From assembly GCF_000204055.1 (NCBI RefSeq), contig NW_006768813.1:620796-684795 (forward strand): DNA of 64,000 nt, given 5' to 3'. Each line of letters opens with the position of its first letter. The stretch's first letter is position 1. Of the stretch, positions 25,280 to 36,500 are shown piece after piece. The DNA comes from Melampsora larici-populina 98AG31 (taxonomy: Eukaryota > Basidiomycota > Pucciniomycetes > Pucciniales > Melampsoraceae). The position numbers and the translations under genes are program-made. The notes under the pieces were generated by a model. It ran no database searches. It was not told where the DNA came from and saw only the letters and a program-made list of their open reading frames with translations.

Positions 25280-25565
25280 GGCTTTAATCTTGATAATGAT
25301 ATTTGATGGTGTATAACTTTGAGTAGTGGGTGTTTGATCCGGAATTTGGAATTTTCTTGCTGAGACTTCATTTCACTTCCGGTCACGGGTCACCGGTAGT
25401 AGTACCGTGTCGGTCAATGACTTTTGAGACTGAGTGTCACGTGTTTTCCCTTGAGATCGTCATCAACCCACCTGGGTCTTTCATCTCCACCACTCAATAA
25501 ATCAATGCTGAGCACGATCGTAAAGTAATTTAAAAGGTAAAGAATCTAAGCAATCATCCCCACAC
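25280..25565. promoter_or_regulatory. Likely bidirectional promoter between trm82 and the Pbi2-like gene
   Basis: The 286 bases between divergent start codons include a CpG-containing core around 25375-25460 (GGTCACGGGTCACCGG, GTCACGTG). The CACGTG E-box at 25438-25443 could bind a bHLH factor such as Cbf1; this is inference from the motif alone. Confidence 0.45.
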
Positions 25566-26297
25566 ATGGCCTCAGAAACTCCTCCTACCCTCGACACAAG
25601 TTGCCCAGATGAGGCTGTAGAACCTCTAGAATCTGAAGAACCGGAAACCACTTCGACGACTGAAATTGTGACTGCTAGTAGTAGTACAGCTATCTCTTCA
25701 GCTTCGAGTCCTGAATCATCAGATACAGAGGCAAAGAAAGAAGAAGGATCACAAACTTCAACCGAAGGATCAAATAATGAAAACGCTCTACATTCCGATG
25801 AACCGAAGAATAACTATATCAGTGAGTCAAAATCACTGCATCCTTCAAAGTTCAATGAGCTTATCAAACTCTTCAATTTGAATCCAGTTAGTTTGAATCC
25901 CGAGATAACAGAAGGTAAGCTGATCCTTTATTTAGATGTCGATGATTCTTACTGATACTCTCTCTTTGACTTTACAGAAGAGTTGAATGAGTACGAAAGG
26001 CAACTGAAGAAAAAAGGTAGATTAAACTTTTCGACTTCAAAACAGAATCATTCTTACCATTTTTCTAACTTCTGGATCTTTTGTAGGTGGTAGCATTCGA
26101 TATAAATATGATTCTTTTCTGCTTAAGGGATTTTCTGTCTCAATTCGGGATGGTGCTATCCAAACTCTATCAGAAGACCCTCGCATACAATTCATAGGTG
26201 AGTTACAAAAACTCTTTACGGTCCTTTGAAGTATTTGATCCTGAAATCATGCTCCTTGTTCCTTTCTACAGAGCCCGATGGTGACGTTCACATATAG
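25566..26297 (+). CDS. Proteinase B inhibitor 2-like (inhibitor I9 domain) with acidic N-terminal extension
   Basis: Fungal I9/Pbi2 proteins resemble subtilisin propeptides and inhibit vacuolar proteinase B. Four exons: 25566-25914, 25978-26016, 26087-26197, 26272-26297, giving 174 aa. The C-terminal half is a compact I9 fold: ELNEYERQLKKKGGSIRYKY, FLLKGFSVSIRDGAIQTLSE and RIQFIEPDGDVHI, matching the family pattern of G-hydrophobic-S, then a helix ending in hydrophobic-EPD-x-VHI. Residues 1-95 form a long Ser/Thr/Glu-rich extension absent from yeast Pbi2, which is about 75 aa. There is no signal peptide, in line with a cytosolic inhibitor. Introns of 63-74 nt, all GT-AG. Confidence 0.85.
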
Positions 26298-26499
26298 TTT
26301 TGTTTGTATTGGATGAGATTCTCATCCATATCCTTACTTATCCGGTACTTCTCTGGTATATCTTACCATGAGCCACAAGACCCAAAGGTTCTTAGCCGTC
26401 TCATTATCCCCTTGTATACATTTCCAGGATCGGGGCATGCCTTGTACAATATTTGTAAACTTGCCCCTGTATATAAGTTGTACACTAGCTGAATGAGAT

Positions 26500-27495
26500 T
26501 CAATTCTCATTAAATGTAAACAAGTCCCTGCTTTTCCTCAAAGGGTAATACTAATGCAAACTCTATCAGGAATAGATCTCAGGCTGCCTCAGGAAAGTGA
26601 ACCCTTGGACAATGCTCCATCTATTGGCAATGGCAAGGTGAACCAAAAGGCTGTTTGGACAGTTCTTCAATGGCAATCAAAATCAGCATTGGGGAAGAAA
26701 TCTGGGTTGTCTGAAGGTACCAAAGCTTACTTTGAGGAATTGAAAGGATTTACTGGATAAAAAACTCAGAGCAATCCAAACACATTGGCTATGACAAACA
26801 ACTCAGAATAAGTCTTGAGAGAATTAGGACTGGCTTTGTTTGGGAGTTCTTGCAAGCGTGAATGTGATCTGCAAAGGTACAGATGTTTTTCCATTAATGG
26901 ATATTTTGCTTGATGAGGCATGGAATTTCCTCAAGAACTACTTGAACCACGAATTGACAAATCTGGAATCATGAGGAATTGTTGAAGTTAATTGAAGACA
27001 CTACAAAGATTCCTCATTACTTCTTAAAGCCTGATAGTCTAATGGCATATGCTCTATGCTTTGCACAAAAAACAATCATATCTTTAAAAGTATCATTTCA
27101 AGTCCTGTGACAATGGGCAGAGTATTTAACCTACAAGGAATCTCTCTTCAAGATTAGACTATGAAAATTTATTGGTTAAATGCGAGAAATTGTATCAAGA
27201 AAGGGGAGAAGTGCAAGCAGTACCTGAAAATAATCGCAAACAAGATTTAACAGAATCACAAGCACTGGGTCATTCTCTGGTTCCCTCCATTGGTCAAACA
27301 CACAAAGACAAAAAAAATCCCCTGGATTCAGACAGAACCCTGGAGTTCAAGTTCTTTAATTCTGTAAAGAGATCTGATCAAAAAATCATTGAGGCACATA
27401 AAAGTCAAACAATAACACAGTTTTTCATAGACCTCAATAAAGAAATGTTCAATATCTATCAAAAGATTATAAGTCAAATGATCCCTCCATAATTT
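26500..27495 (+). pseudogene. Broken paralogue of the 624-aa secreted orphan
   Basis: Sequence aligns to about 18654-19600 of the orphan gene. Recognisable fragments in shifted frames include GIDLRLPQ...APSIGNGKVNQKA, LGKKSGLSEGTKAYFEELK, LYQERGEVQ and VKRSDQKIIEAHKSQ, matching GIEF...APSIENEKLDRR, LGKKYGLSEEIKSYFKTMK, LYQERGEEK and IKRSGNQIIGAQRSQ in the intact protein. The signal peptide and first ~150 residues are missing, several stops and frameshifts interrupt the frame, and homology fades after about 27490, where the intact gene continues for about 470 bases. It begins about 200 bases after the Pbi2-like stop codon. Confidence 0.85.
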
Positions 27496-28965
27496 CTTCA
27501 ACCAACACAGGTGGTCTCAATTAGAGCATGGTTGAATGTGGAAATTGTGGTACTCAAAGTCAAAGCGTAGATTCCAACTTATTTTAAACCTAGGATTTTA
27601 GTAAAAACTAACATGTTGACCAAAACTTTGTGGCTTTGAGGACCCCTGTGCTTAATTATCCTGTTGGTATCTCCATTTCCTCATGCCTCATGCTGACTAT
27701 CAAGTTGTGTGACCAAACACTCACCAACATGTCACTAACATAACCCTTAGTTTGATCTTTGATACCTGATCCAGGATGGAACCTGACAGCCAGATGGGTG
27801 CTTGGTCAGGTTTCCCACAAAGTAAGTGAGCAGTGGCAAGGACCAAGAAATCTCACTCTTGCTAATTGGGGCCTTTAAGAATGCTTAGGCATTCTCAAAA
27901 AGGTATTCCTCTACTTTGCACAAACATATTTCAAACACAAACCATCCAATTCCCACCATTCTTGATCTATCAAAGCATCCAAAACTTAAAAGGACAAATC
28001 AAATGATCCAATGTACAATGTAAAAAGAAACAGTCCATCTTGTTAGCTAAACAAACTTTTACTCAATACTTCTTCTCCACATTATCTGGTATCTTATGAT
28101 GGACTTGTGGTATAAGTCAACCAAAAGCAATCATACTAATATCATATCTAACTCAAGATCATCTATATTAACCTTCCAGGCTCAGCCCACCTGAGGCTGA
28201 CCTGAAACATATGTGTACTGTTACAGAGTGTATAAAATACAAATAACCAAAGCTCTGGTACCCTCTCATCATGATGTAAAAGGTACTATATCTGTTCACA
28301 AGATTAAGATCTGATTCTCAAATATATAACTTTTATTCTGTCTTCCGTCATTGATCTATGGCTAATTGAAGAGTGCTTAAACCAAAAAAGATGTCTTTGA
28401 AAATGTGTAGAAGGGCAATAAGCACCAAGGGCTGGAACTCTGGGCTACCCAGTACCTGGACCATCTAAATCATGATCTAAGAGGTAAAAACATGTGTCTG
28501 TCAGTGTTCACAAGATTAAAAAGTGATTCCCAATAATATGACTTCCATTATGCTTTAGAGCATGACCAATGGCTAATTAAGGATTGAATCAAGATACCAT
28601 TCTATGCTTGAATGATTAAGTCATTCAAGTATCAAAGGTTTGTTCACTACAACATTTCAAAGGGATGGGAATGAAAAATCCTTTACATTCAATCTCAAGT
28701 AAGCTCTTGCAATCAGAAGACCTCTTAAACCAAATTCAAATCAATCAGAACATCTTCTTTACTCCAGCTTTACTCAATGAAACTTGAACTAAACCTTCAT
28801 TACTCAAACACTCACACTTTTACTCATGATCCCATAATGATATACTCACACCTCACCCTAAAAGTCCTCTCAACCCTCTCAAAACCAACCCACCTCATCC
28901 TCTCAAAAAAGTGTCTCTCACATCCTATGATCACAATCACCAGACACTCAACAAAAAGTAGAAAT
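27496..28965. other. CpG-poor intergenic region, nothing recognised
   Basis: AT-rich sequence with almost no CG dinucleotides. Two similar stretches of about 150 bases occur near 28240-28370 and 28430-28570 (for example CTCTGG...TACCC, ATCATGAT, TGTTCACAAGATTAA, GACCAATGGCTAATT-like blocks), i.e. a diverged direct repeat. No coding signal. Confidence 0.45.
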
Positions 28966-30139
28966 CCCCAAACCAAAGTAAAAAAAATCAAATTGATGTA
29001 AAAAAAATGATCATATGTAAAAAAAAAAGTAAAAAATCAAACGAGTGACAAAAATGAATGTGTATATTAAAGAAGAAGAAATCAAAAACTAAACCAAAAC
29101 TTAAAACTTGTATCCATCATCCCTTTTCATCTTCAAAAAACCTTTACTAAAGAAAAAAAAAAAAAAAAACTTCAACAAAATGATGAAAAAAAAAAAAAAA
29201 GATAAATAAATTTAAACTAGACAAGACTAGAAAATCATGAAAGATAAAAAAAAATTTCTTAGGGTCCTCTTCTTACTTCCATTTTCAAAAAAAAAAATCA
29301 GAGAGAACAAGAGACAGAGAGAGAAAAAAAACATTCTACTACCACTCATCATGAGATAATCAAGAAATCAGCAAACAAATCAAAAAAAAAAAAAACTGAT
29401 CAAGCCAAAGAGAAAAAAGAAAATCTGAATCCCAAATCTGAGAGAATCAAGTCAGTTCACTCAAAAAACTCAAATCCATCCCTCTGCTCTCAAAGACTCT
29501 ATTCTATTTAAAGAAACATACAATCAAAAAAAAAAAAGTGAACTCCAAAGAAGAGTGAAGGGGAGATAAATCAAAATTTGAAAAAACTTCCCACTTCATT
29601 CAAATACTTGCTAAAGAACAAAAAGATGGATGTGTGGAATGAACCAGATATAACCCAAATGAAAGAAGAGCCATGAAAAAAAAATCGAAAGCTCATCTCG
29701 GGGTCTTTTTTTTGGTGATTTATTGTTTATTGTCTTCTCCTTCTGTGTGTGTGTGTGTGGTTGATTAGGGAAGAGAGATTTGAGAGAAGCACAGCAGAAG
29801 ATGAGGTCAAAAGAAAGAGAGAGAAAATGAAAAATAGATAAATTACGAATGGGAAAAAAAACTGTGCATTAAATAGATGAGTAAACCGAAGAAAAAAAGT
29901 AACAAAGATCGAAAACCAAAAAAAAAAAGAAAAGAATCACAAGAGACAGATGAGCTGAAACTGTAAATAGTGGTGATAGATATCAAAAAGTTCTTCCTTC
30001 TATAAAAAGCTAATGTGAGGATGATTAATTAAAAGGAAGAGAAGGAATGTCTCAGGCAAGGCAAGATCGAAAGAGGGAGTTGAAACTCGGGTATCTGGTG
30101 AAAAGAGTGACAGTAAATGATTAAAATGAAATAGATGAA
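28966..30139. repeat. A-rich low-complexity tract downstream of the phosphatase gene
   Basis: From about 28970 to 29970 the plus strand is dominated by A-runs of 7-18 bases separated by short mixed sequence, plus a (GT)n run at about 29744-29759. It lies downstream of the minus-strand phosphatase, so its transcript 3' region would be U-rich. Runs of this kind are slippage-prone. No gene is seen. Confidence 0.6.
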
Positions 30140-32335
30140 TTAAAGTCGTGGATCCAAGATTGATCGAACATCAGGTACGTTTGCGATATCGGCAAGGAAC
30201 GCGGCAAGATCTGCTAACCTGTCAACGTGATACAATGCTTGGTCAGTAAATGATACACGCTTGGTTGTTTGAGTTTGAAAGAGGATAACCTACTCAGTGT
30301 CATGTGGATCATTGAACCATGACGAGACTGGTACAGCGTTGCTTGGATGAAAGATATACGAAGCAGGTGAGTTATCAATGATGATTGTATCCCCAATCGG
30401 TCTTCCGAGTTGTGACAAATCCTATAAAGATGAAACAAAGTCAGAGATGATGATCCGTTTTGGATTCTTCTGATCTACCACAAAAGCTTACCTTGACATA
30501 ATTTCCTTTGTGGTTATAACAACTTTCTCTAAACAGACGATGTTTGACAACATGATGGATATCGAGCATATCGAGCACGGGATCTGCGTATTTCGACAAT
30601 GAGGCAGTGAACACGACTACTTCATAAATCTCGCCCATCTTCCTCATGAACTCATCTACCCCAGGTCGCTTGATGACGTATACATTATGAACTGCGTTCT
30701 CGATCTCTACTGGGACTACAAAATCTGATTGTGGAATCATCTGTGTTGGAAAGAGAAGGTCATGAATGGTCAAGATCCGAGGACAGAGTTTCATTCAACA
30801 GGAGAGATAGAAAGTGAATAATGCATACTTTGAAACTAGAATGCACCAATGTCTCGTCCAAATCCAATACTAAACACTTCCTCCCTTGATGAACTGTCAA
30901 GTCCAATGGAGCCAGAAGCGGTCTAGCTACACCATCTTCACCAACCGGGATTCCCATTCCACCCATAGCCACTATACGGTCTTCTTCGTCATCCTCACTA
31001 TCCTCTAGATCATCCTCTTCCTCATCTTCACCACTCTCTACATCCGTCTCATCAACCATTGCCACCTTGCCTAGACTATCGGCATGTGAATGATTCCTTG
31101 CGAGTAGTCGAGAAGAGGATGGAGTCTTCTTCGGTAAGTTGCCTTCTGTTCCTGGTGGAACAACTGCACCGCTCAAGACACCCTCTGTCTCATCCTCAGG
31201 TAGTTTGACTCCTCCACCTCCTGCGTTGGCTGCAGATGCAGCTGCAGCCGCTCCAGCTGGTGTAACCGTGTCACTGACTGGGATAGGCATCGCTCCATCC
31301 GATCCAGTTCTCCTTGACCGAGGAGGAGATGAGCCAGGTGTGGGAGCTTTTTTCATCTTGTTCCTCAGATGCCTCGCTGTTTCGACTGGAGTCCGTTTGG
31401 AAAGTGAGGGCTGGAGAGTCGAACGTTCAGTATTAGCTGCCGTAGGGCTCGAAGGATGACTTGGATTTGCTTGATTAAGAGCCTCAAAGGTTTGCGAGAT
31501 TGGTTTAGGAGAGTTACGCCTGGAGGTGAGGACTTCATCGTCATGTGCATTCGAAACAAAGCAAGGTAAGAAAAGCCCAATCAGTTTGGTTCTCTTCTTG
31601 GTCTTCTTTGACGGAGTTGCCGACGTCTTCAATTTGGTTTCCTTGGTCTTTTTGTATTCGTTAGGTCCTGGTACTGAAGTTGCAGGAGTGATAGCAGTCG
31701 AAGCAGGGGAAGTGAGAGGAGCAGGGGAAGTGAGAGGAGCAGAGGAAGTGACAGTCTTCGCATTCGGATCGATGACGGGAACCGAAGTAGTAGCGGCAGT
31801 GATTGAAGAGGCAGCAGCCTTCAAAGGTTCGTCATCAACATGTTTAGCAAGTTCAGTGGAATCTACTAATGTCAGATCTCCACCAGTTTGAATAGTACCG
31901 GTTCTTTGTGAGTCTTCAACAGATTGAGTATCATCAGGTTGATTAGATGATTGAACTTCTTCTGCCACTGGTTCTGAAGTGGTCTTGTTGACTGTTGCTG
32001 AATCTTCCTTCTTTTTTTTCTTCTTGACCGTTCCTGATCTACCTTGTTTAGGTTGACGTGCAACATAAGCAGGCCCACCTTGTGGTACTTGAGTGATGAG
32101 AGAAGCGATAGCCTATAGAAAGGAGTATAGAAGATGGAGTTAGTAAGGATGAATAGAAAAGTTGACAAGTAAGATGACTAACATCAGCAGAAAGTTCAGG
32201 TGGAGAAGTGGATTGAGATGGTTGAGAGGGTGAGGTTGAATCGGTTGATTGATTGAGTTCATTAGTTGGTAATGAATGAATTGGTTGTTTAAGTTGATCG
32301 AGAGTTGAGGTAGGATCAGTTTGAGATTCAGACAT
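30140..32335 (-). CDS. Psr1-type FCP1/SCP-like HAD phosphatase
   Basis: FCP1-homology (NIF/SCP) phosphatase of the HAD superfamily; the fungal plasma-membrane Psr1/Psr2 enzymes of the sodium stress response have this layout. Five exons: 32335-32183, 32112-30829, 30740-30492, 30421-30294, 30218-30140, giving 630 aa. Residues 1-430 are low-complexity (Ser/Thr/Pro/Ala, a Lys-rich stretch, then an acidic run [17 protein letters not shown]). The catalytic domain follows: [17 protein letters not shown] with the DLDET signature, [74 protein letters not shown] and a C-terminal [21 protein letters not shown] short segment LIGLFLPCF could be lipid-modified, but the N-terminal Cys pair of yeast Psr1 is not obvious. 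All introns GT-AG. Confidence 0.92.
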
Positions 32336-33541
32336 GATGTGATAGAGTGAGATTGATGATGAAAGTTCTTGATAAGATTGATTGATTTGATTGATTTGAT
32401 TGATTTGATTGAGGTGATCAAAGGTAAAGGTTAAAGTCAAAGGTTGAATTTGATGATGATGATGAAATGTTCTATGTGTTCTTTAATCGTCAATCAACAT
32501 AACATAAAAAGAAGATGAATTAAATTGAATTTAATTGATATTCGATGTTTCTATTAAAGAGTTGAGATTGAAATGATGAATCTGGTGATGATGAGTTGGT
32601 TGATGGTAAGTTTGTAAAACGAATGAGAGACAAATAGTTTCAAAACTCTAAAAAGCTTTTCAAAGGAACTCAATCGAAATTTAAAAAAAAATCAAAAATC
32701 AAAAATGGAAAAATAAAAAATAAAAATGACTTTAAAATTCAAATCACATTCACTTCAAAGCGCTTCACTTCACTTCACTTCACTTGGAATCAAATTTCCA
32801 TTCCCTAGAATCCAAATTATTATGTACATATTCTCAAAATTAAAATCGGTTTTGGATAATTATCTTGATGAGTTGACTTGAAATTTAGTGTTATGTACAT
32901 AAAGCTGATATTCTGTCACTGTGTACGTAAGCTTACGTAAGTTCAAATTCACTAGAAAACTGACAACTTCAAGAAAATCATAGTCTTGTATCAAATATTT
33001 AGAACTCAGTGAGCAATGGGAAATTGGGAATTCAAGATGACAAGCACACGTGGTGTGAGTGTGACTCACTGAGGAAATCAAATTACACTCAGTAATCATC
33101 AATTTCCTTTGCTCAGGTGAGAAGTTGATCAAAAATCACATGTTGAACCCTTTATCTTCAAAACAAAACATCAACTCTATTTGGAACCTTTACAAAGTGC
33201 TACCCAATACTGCTGACCTGAATGATTTCAAAATTAGGTTTGTACTTCACAGGATGCCTGGAAGATACCAACCCTGGCACAATCCACTTGTTGATTGCAC
33301 TAGTCAAGTCTTTGAGACTAATCCTCTTATTTGCCATAAACTCTCTACATCTAAGATGAGTGGCTTGAGTCTGAGCTTTGGAATTATGATGAATGTGTTT
33401 GGGTTTGCATCCATCCATTCCTTTTTGGCATCATGTGATATCTTGTAATAACTATTGTCAATGGAGCTTAAATAAGGTCAATGGGATCATTGGAATCTAT
33501 TCATGTTTTTCATTCTCCTATCTTGATATTTTGAATACCCG
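32336..33541. other. 5' flank of phosphatase gene and CpG-poor sequence up to the transposon
   Basis: A (TTGATTGA)-type tandem tract at about 32376-32412 lies 40-75 bases upstream of the phosphatase ATG, in its leader. A short CACTT tandem run occurs near 32767-32785. From about 33000 the sequence is CpG-poor and without recognisable genes; a 107-codon frame at 33125-33448 has no motif. ATACCCG at 33535-33541 is the left target duplication of the hAT element. Confidence 0.5.
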
Positions 33542-36500
33542 CAACGTCTGAACCGCCCCGCTTCGCGTCGCTCTAAGCCACTTTTTTTGTAGTGGGGCGA
33601 GAAGCCGCTACAAGTACAATCGCTCTCGATCCGCTTTCAAAAAGCAAGCGCTACACACTAATGGGAGCGTGGCGATTGTTCAGACCGCTCTCGCTCCGCT
33701 CAGGGAAATTTTCAGGCATTGCAGCGGGCCGGGCGAGTGTTTTATTCACAATTTTTTTTTATTTTCAAAATGTACATAAGAATAAGATATAAACAGTCTG
33801 CTACAAAGAGAAACAAACAAAAATTAGAACAAACAAAGAGACTGCTAACAAAAGTTGAGAAAAGGTGTTGAACGAGTGAATAGAAATTGAAGAGAGACAT
33901 TCAGCAAGAGCAGACAGTGTTTAAAAAGCGAGACAGTAGAAGGAAAAAGGAGAAAGCAAAAAAAAAAAAGATTGAGGAAAACAGACAACAAAAGTTGAGA
34001 AAAAAACATGTTGAACGAGTGAATAGAAATGAAAATCAGACTTTGAGCGAGCACCAAACAGGGTTGAAAAAACAAAGACAGTGGAAGGAAAAGAGACAAG
34101 AACAAAATGGACATTGAAAGGTAATCGGCGGGAAATTCAAAACAAGACATTTAAAAGAAAAGGAAACATTCAAAAGATATGACAATCAAAGAGAAAACGG
34201 ATTGAATATAAAATTAATCCAAAATGTTAGAGACAGCAGTCTTTCTTTTTGAATTCAAAGCATAGGATGCTACATAAGTAATTGCATCTGAAAATCGACC
34301 AAGAACTTCAATACCAGCCCGAAGCCACTCCCTACAACCAACAGCCATTGATATCATCTTTGGCTTCAAAGCACCTCGTCCAGGTACAGCAATATCTGAT
34401 GCAGACGAGAAAGTGCGTTCAACGCAACAAGAGGTGGCCGAGATTGACAAGTAATCGCGAGCAAGTGAAGCAAGGACCGGGAACTGTTCGCTATGTTCCT
34501 GTAATAGTATGAATTATCCAGGTCAGTTCTTGATTGAAAAACTCTCAACAAAAAAAGATGAAACGAACCTCCCACCAAGTAAGTTCAGATTGACCAGGCA
34601 AGATAGGATCAATGCCTTGAAGGTACCGATCAAGCTCAGCAGCCCGGACTTTTGAAGAGTTGTCAGACAAGATTTCAGCGGTGAATATGTCAAAATGATC
34701 GAAATGGTCTCTTGAAGGTTGGGACGAATTGGGAGGTGGGGTGACTTCAGGAGTGGCTGGCCAATCCTCCACTGCTTTATTAAAGATACATTGAATACCA
34801 CCTTTGGCTCGGTCAGCGTGTTCAGCATAGTGAACATCGAAGAACTTCAATCGATATCTTGGGTTAAGAACAGTGGCCATCAAGATAATTTCCGCTGATG
34901 CCGCTTCTTGCTGATATTGGGCAAGTTTAGGTAACATGACATCGATCATGCTCACTATGGATGTGAAGGTTGAGCTGTCGTGAATCTGCTGGAGGGTTTC
35001 GGACACTCGAAGGTATTCAGCTAGAAGGATTGATCCAGAGGCGAAATTGCCCTCCATCCGCTTGGTTGATAACCGAAATACCTGATGGGTAAGCTCATTC
35101 AAAAGGTTAGTCAATTCACTTAGACGAGAAAACCAGAAGGAAAATGGAACTTACTTCTAAAACCAAACAGAAGGCCTCCACAGCATCCCATTCTTCCATG
35201 GTCATCATGATACCCTGGTAGTACTTAGTCTTCCGATCGGCAATCAAGATGGAGTCGACAATCTAGAGAGAAGGGTGTCAGCATTAGAGAGAGGAAAGCA
35301 AGAGATTAGAACAAATGAAGTAGAAAATAAAGAAACTACTTACATCGCGTGCACTAACTAAATTAGAGAACATCTTCAAGTCGATGTTCCATCGAACACC
35401 CCACCCAGCAATCGGTGCTGGCCCCTTATAGCCCATCTGAGCAGCTCGGGCCTGAAATTCGCAACGGCGAGCACTGCTTCGGGTCAATAATGCATTGAAT
35501 TCCTTGAGCTTCAAAAATGGAGAGATGTCAGTATACCTGCTTAAAAAGGATGAATGAAGCATTTGAAAGGAAACATACCTTGAGATAACCCTGAACCACA
35601 ACACAGCCATTCCTTGGCTCATCATCATAACCAAAACCTTCATATTCTTCATCAAAATCTAAATCATCAACTACATTTAACCGGCCTGAGTGATTGGGAA
35701 TTGCATCTTCATCTTCATCGTCTTCAGAAATCAAGGCTAATGCTTCAAGGTCGTCATTGAGGATGAGTGAGGGGACTGGGACTGAAACATGTGGTGGAGT
35801 TGTTGGTTTGACGTGACCAGCGGACAATCGTAGAGAACTCAAGCCATGCTTTACAACCAATCCGAGTTTATGACCAAAACATCGGACATGATTGTCTCGT
35901 GAATTCCATTCGACCGGGTCCTCACAATCCATGAAGGCCTTCTGCATTTCTCGAGCCATTGGGAAATTTGACGAACCGGAATCAGTGGTTTGACCTATCA
36001 TGTAATCAACCAAATAAAAAAAGGTCAGTCGAGGCTGATGAATAGATAAGTTTAAAAGAGAGAAAAGGAAAGGGTGAAAGGAATGGAGACTTATCTTCTT
36101 ATGTAAATTGTTTGCTATTAAGAATCGTGCAACTGGTTGTGCAAGAAGATACCCTACTTTATTCCAAGCAACAAGTTTAAGTGTGAGGTGGACCGATCGA
36201 TACTTCCAATCTTGATCAATGAAATTAGCCGACACGCCAATGAAAGCATACCGGTTCCCCTTTGTGGTCCATACATCATGGACAAGGGAGAACTTGCTTG
36301 GATTGTCCTGTTCACAAGCAAGGTCAGTTCTCAAAACAAATTGAGATATCAGTAAGGTAAGGCAGAATAGGACTTACACGAACTAAAGCCAACGCTGCCG
36401 ACTGCAAAGTGCAATAGAGCTCCTTTGCTGCACGAGCTGCCCAGGTAGGAGTTCTCAAGACCGCTCGTCGATTTGCTAGAGTGAAAGCCGCACGCAAAGG

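Noticed and set aside
31139..31891. Long plus-strand frames opposite the phosphatase gene
   Set aside because: They are antisense shadows of the low-complexity Ala/Pro/Ser-rich region of the phosphatase coding exon.
32376..32412. TTGATTGA tandem tract as a CRISPR-like or regulatory array
   Set aside because: A simple low-complexity repeat in a eukaryotic leader; there are no spacers and no conserved repeat unit of CRISPR type.
33887..34150. Frames on both strands near the left end of the hAT element
   Set aside because: Lysine/glutamate-rich or phenylalanine/leucine-rich mirror frames from A-rich sequence downstream of the transposase stop; no motif.
35995..36094. Extra intron inside hAT exon 4 starting at an ATAAGT donor
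   Set aside because: It would need a mutated donor, and its best acceptor gives the wrong phase. The frame is open straight through, so the single-exon reading is simpler.
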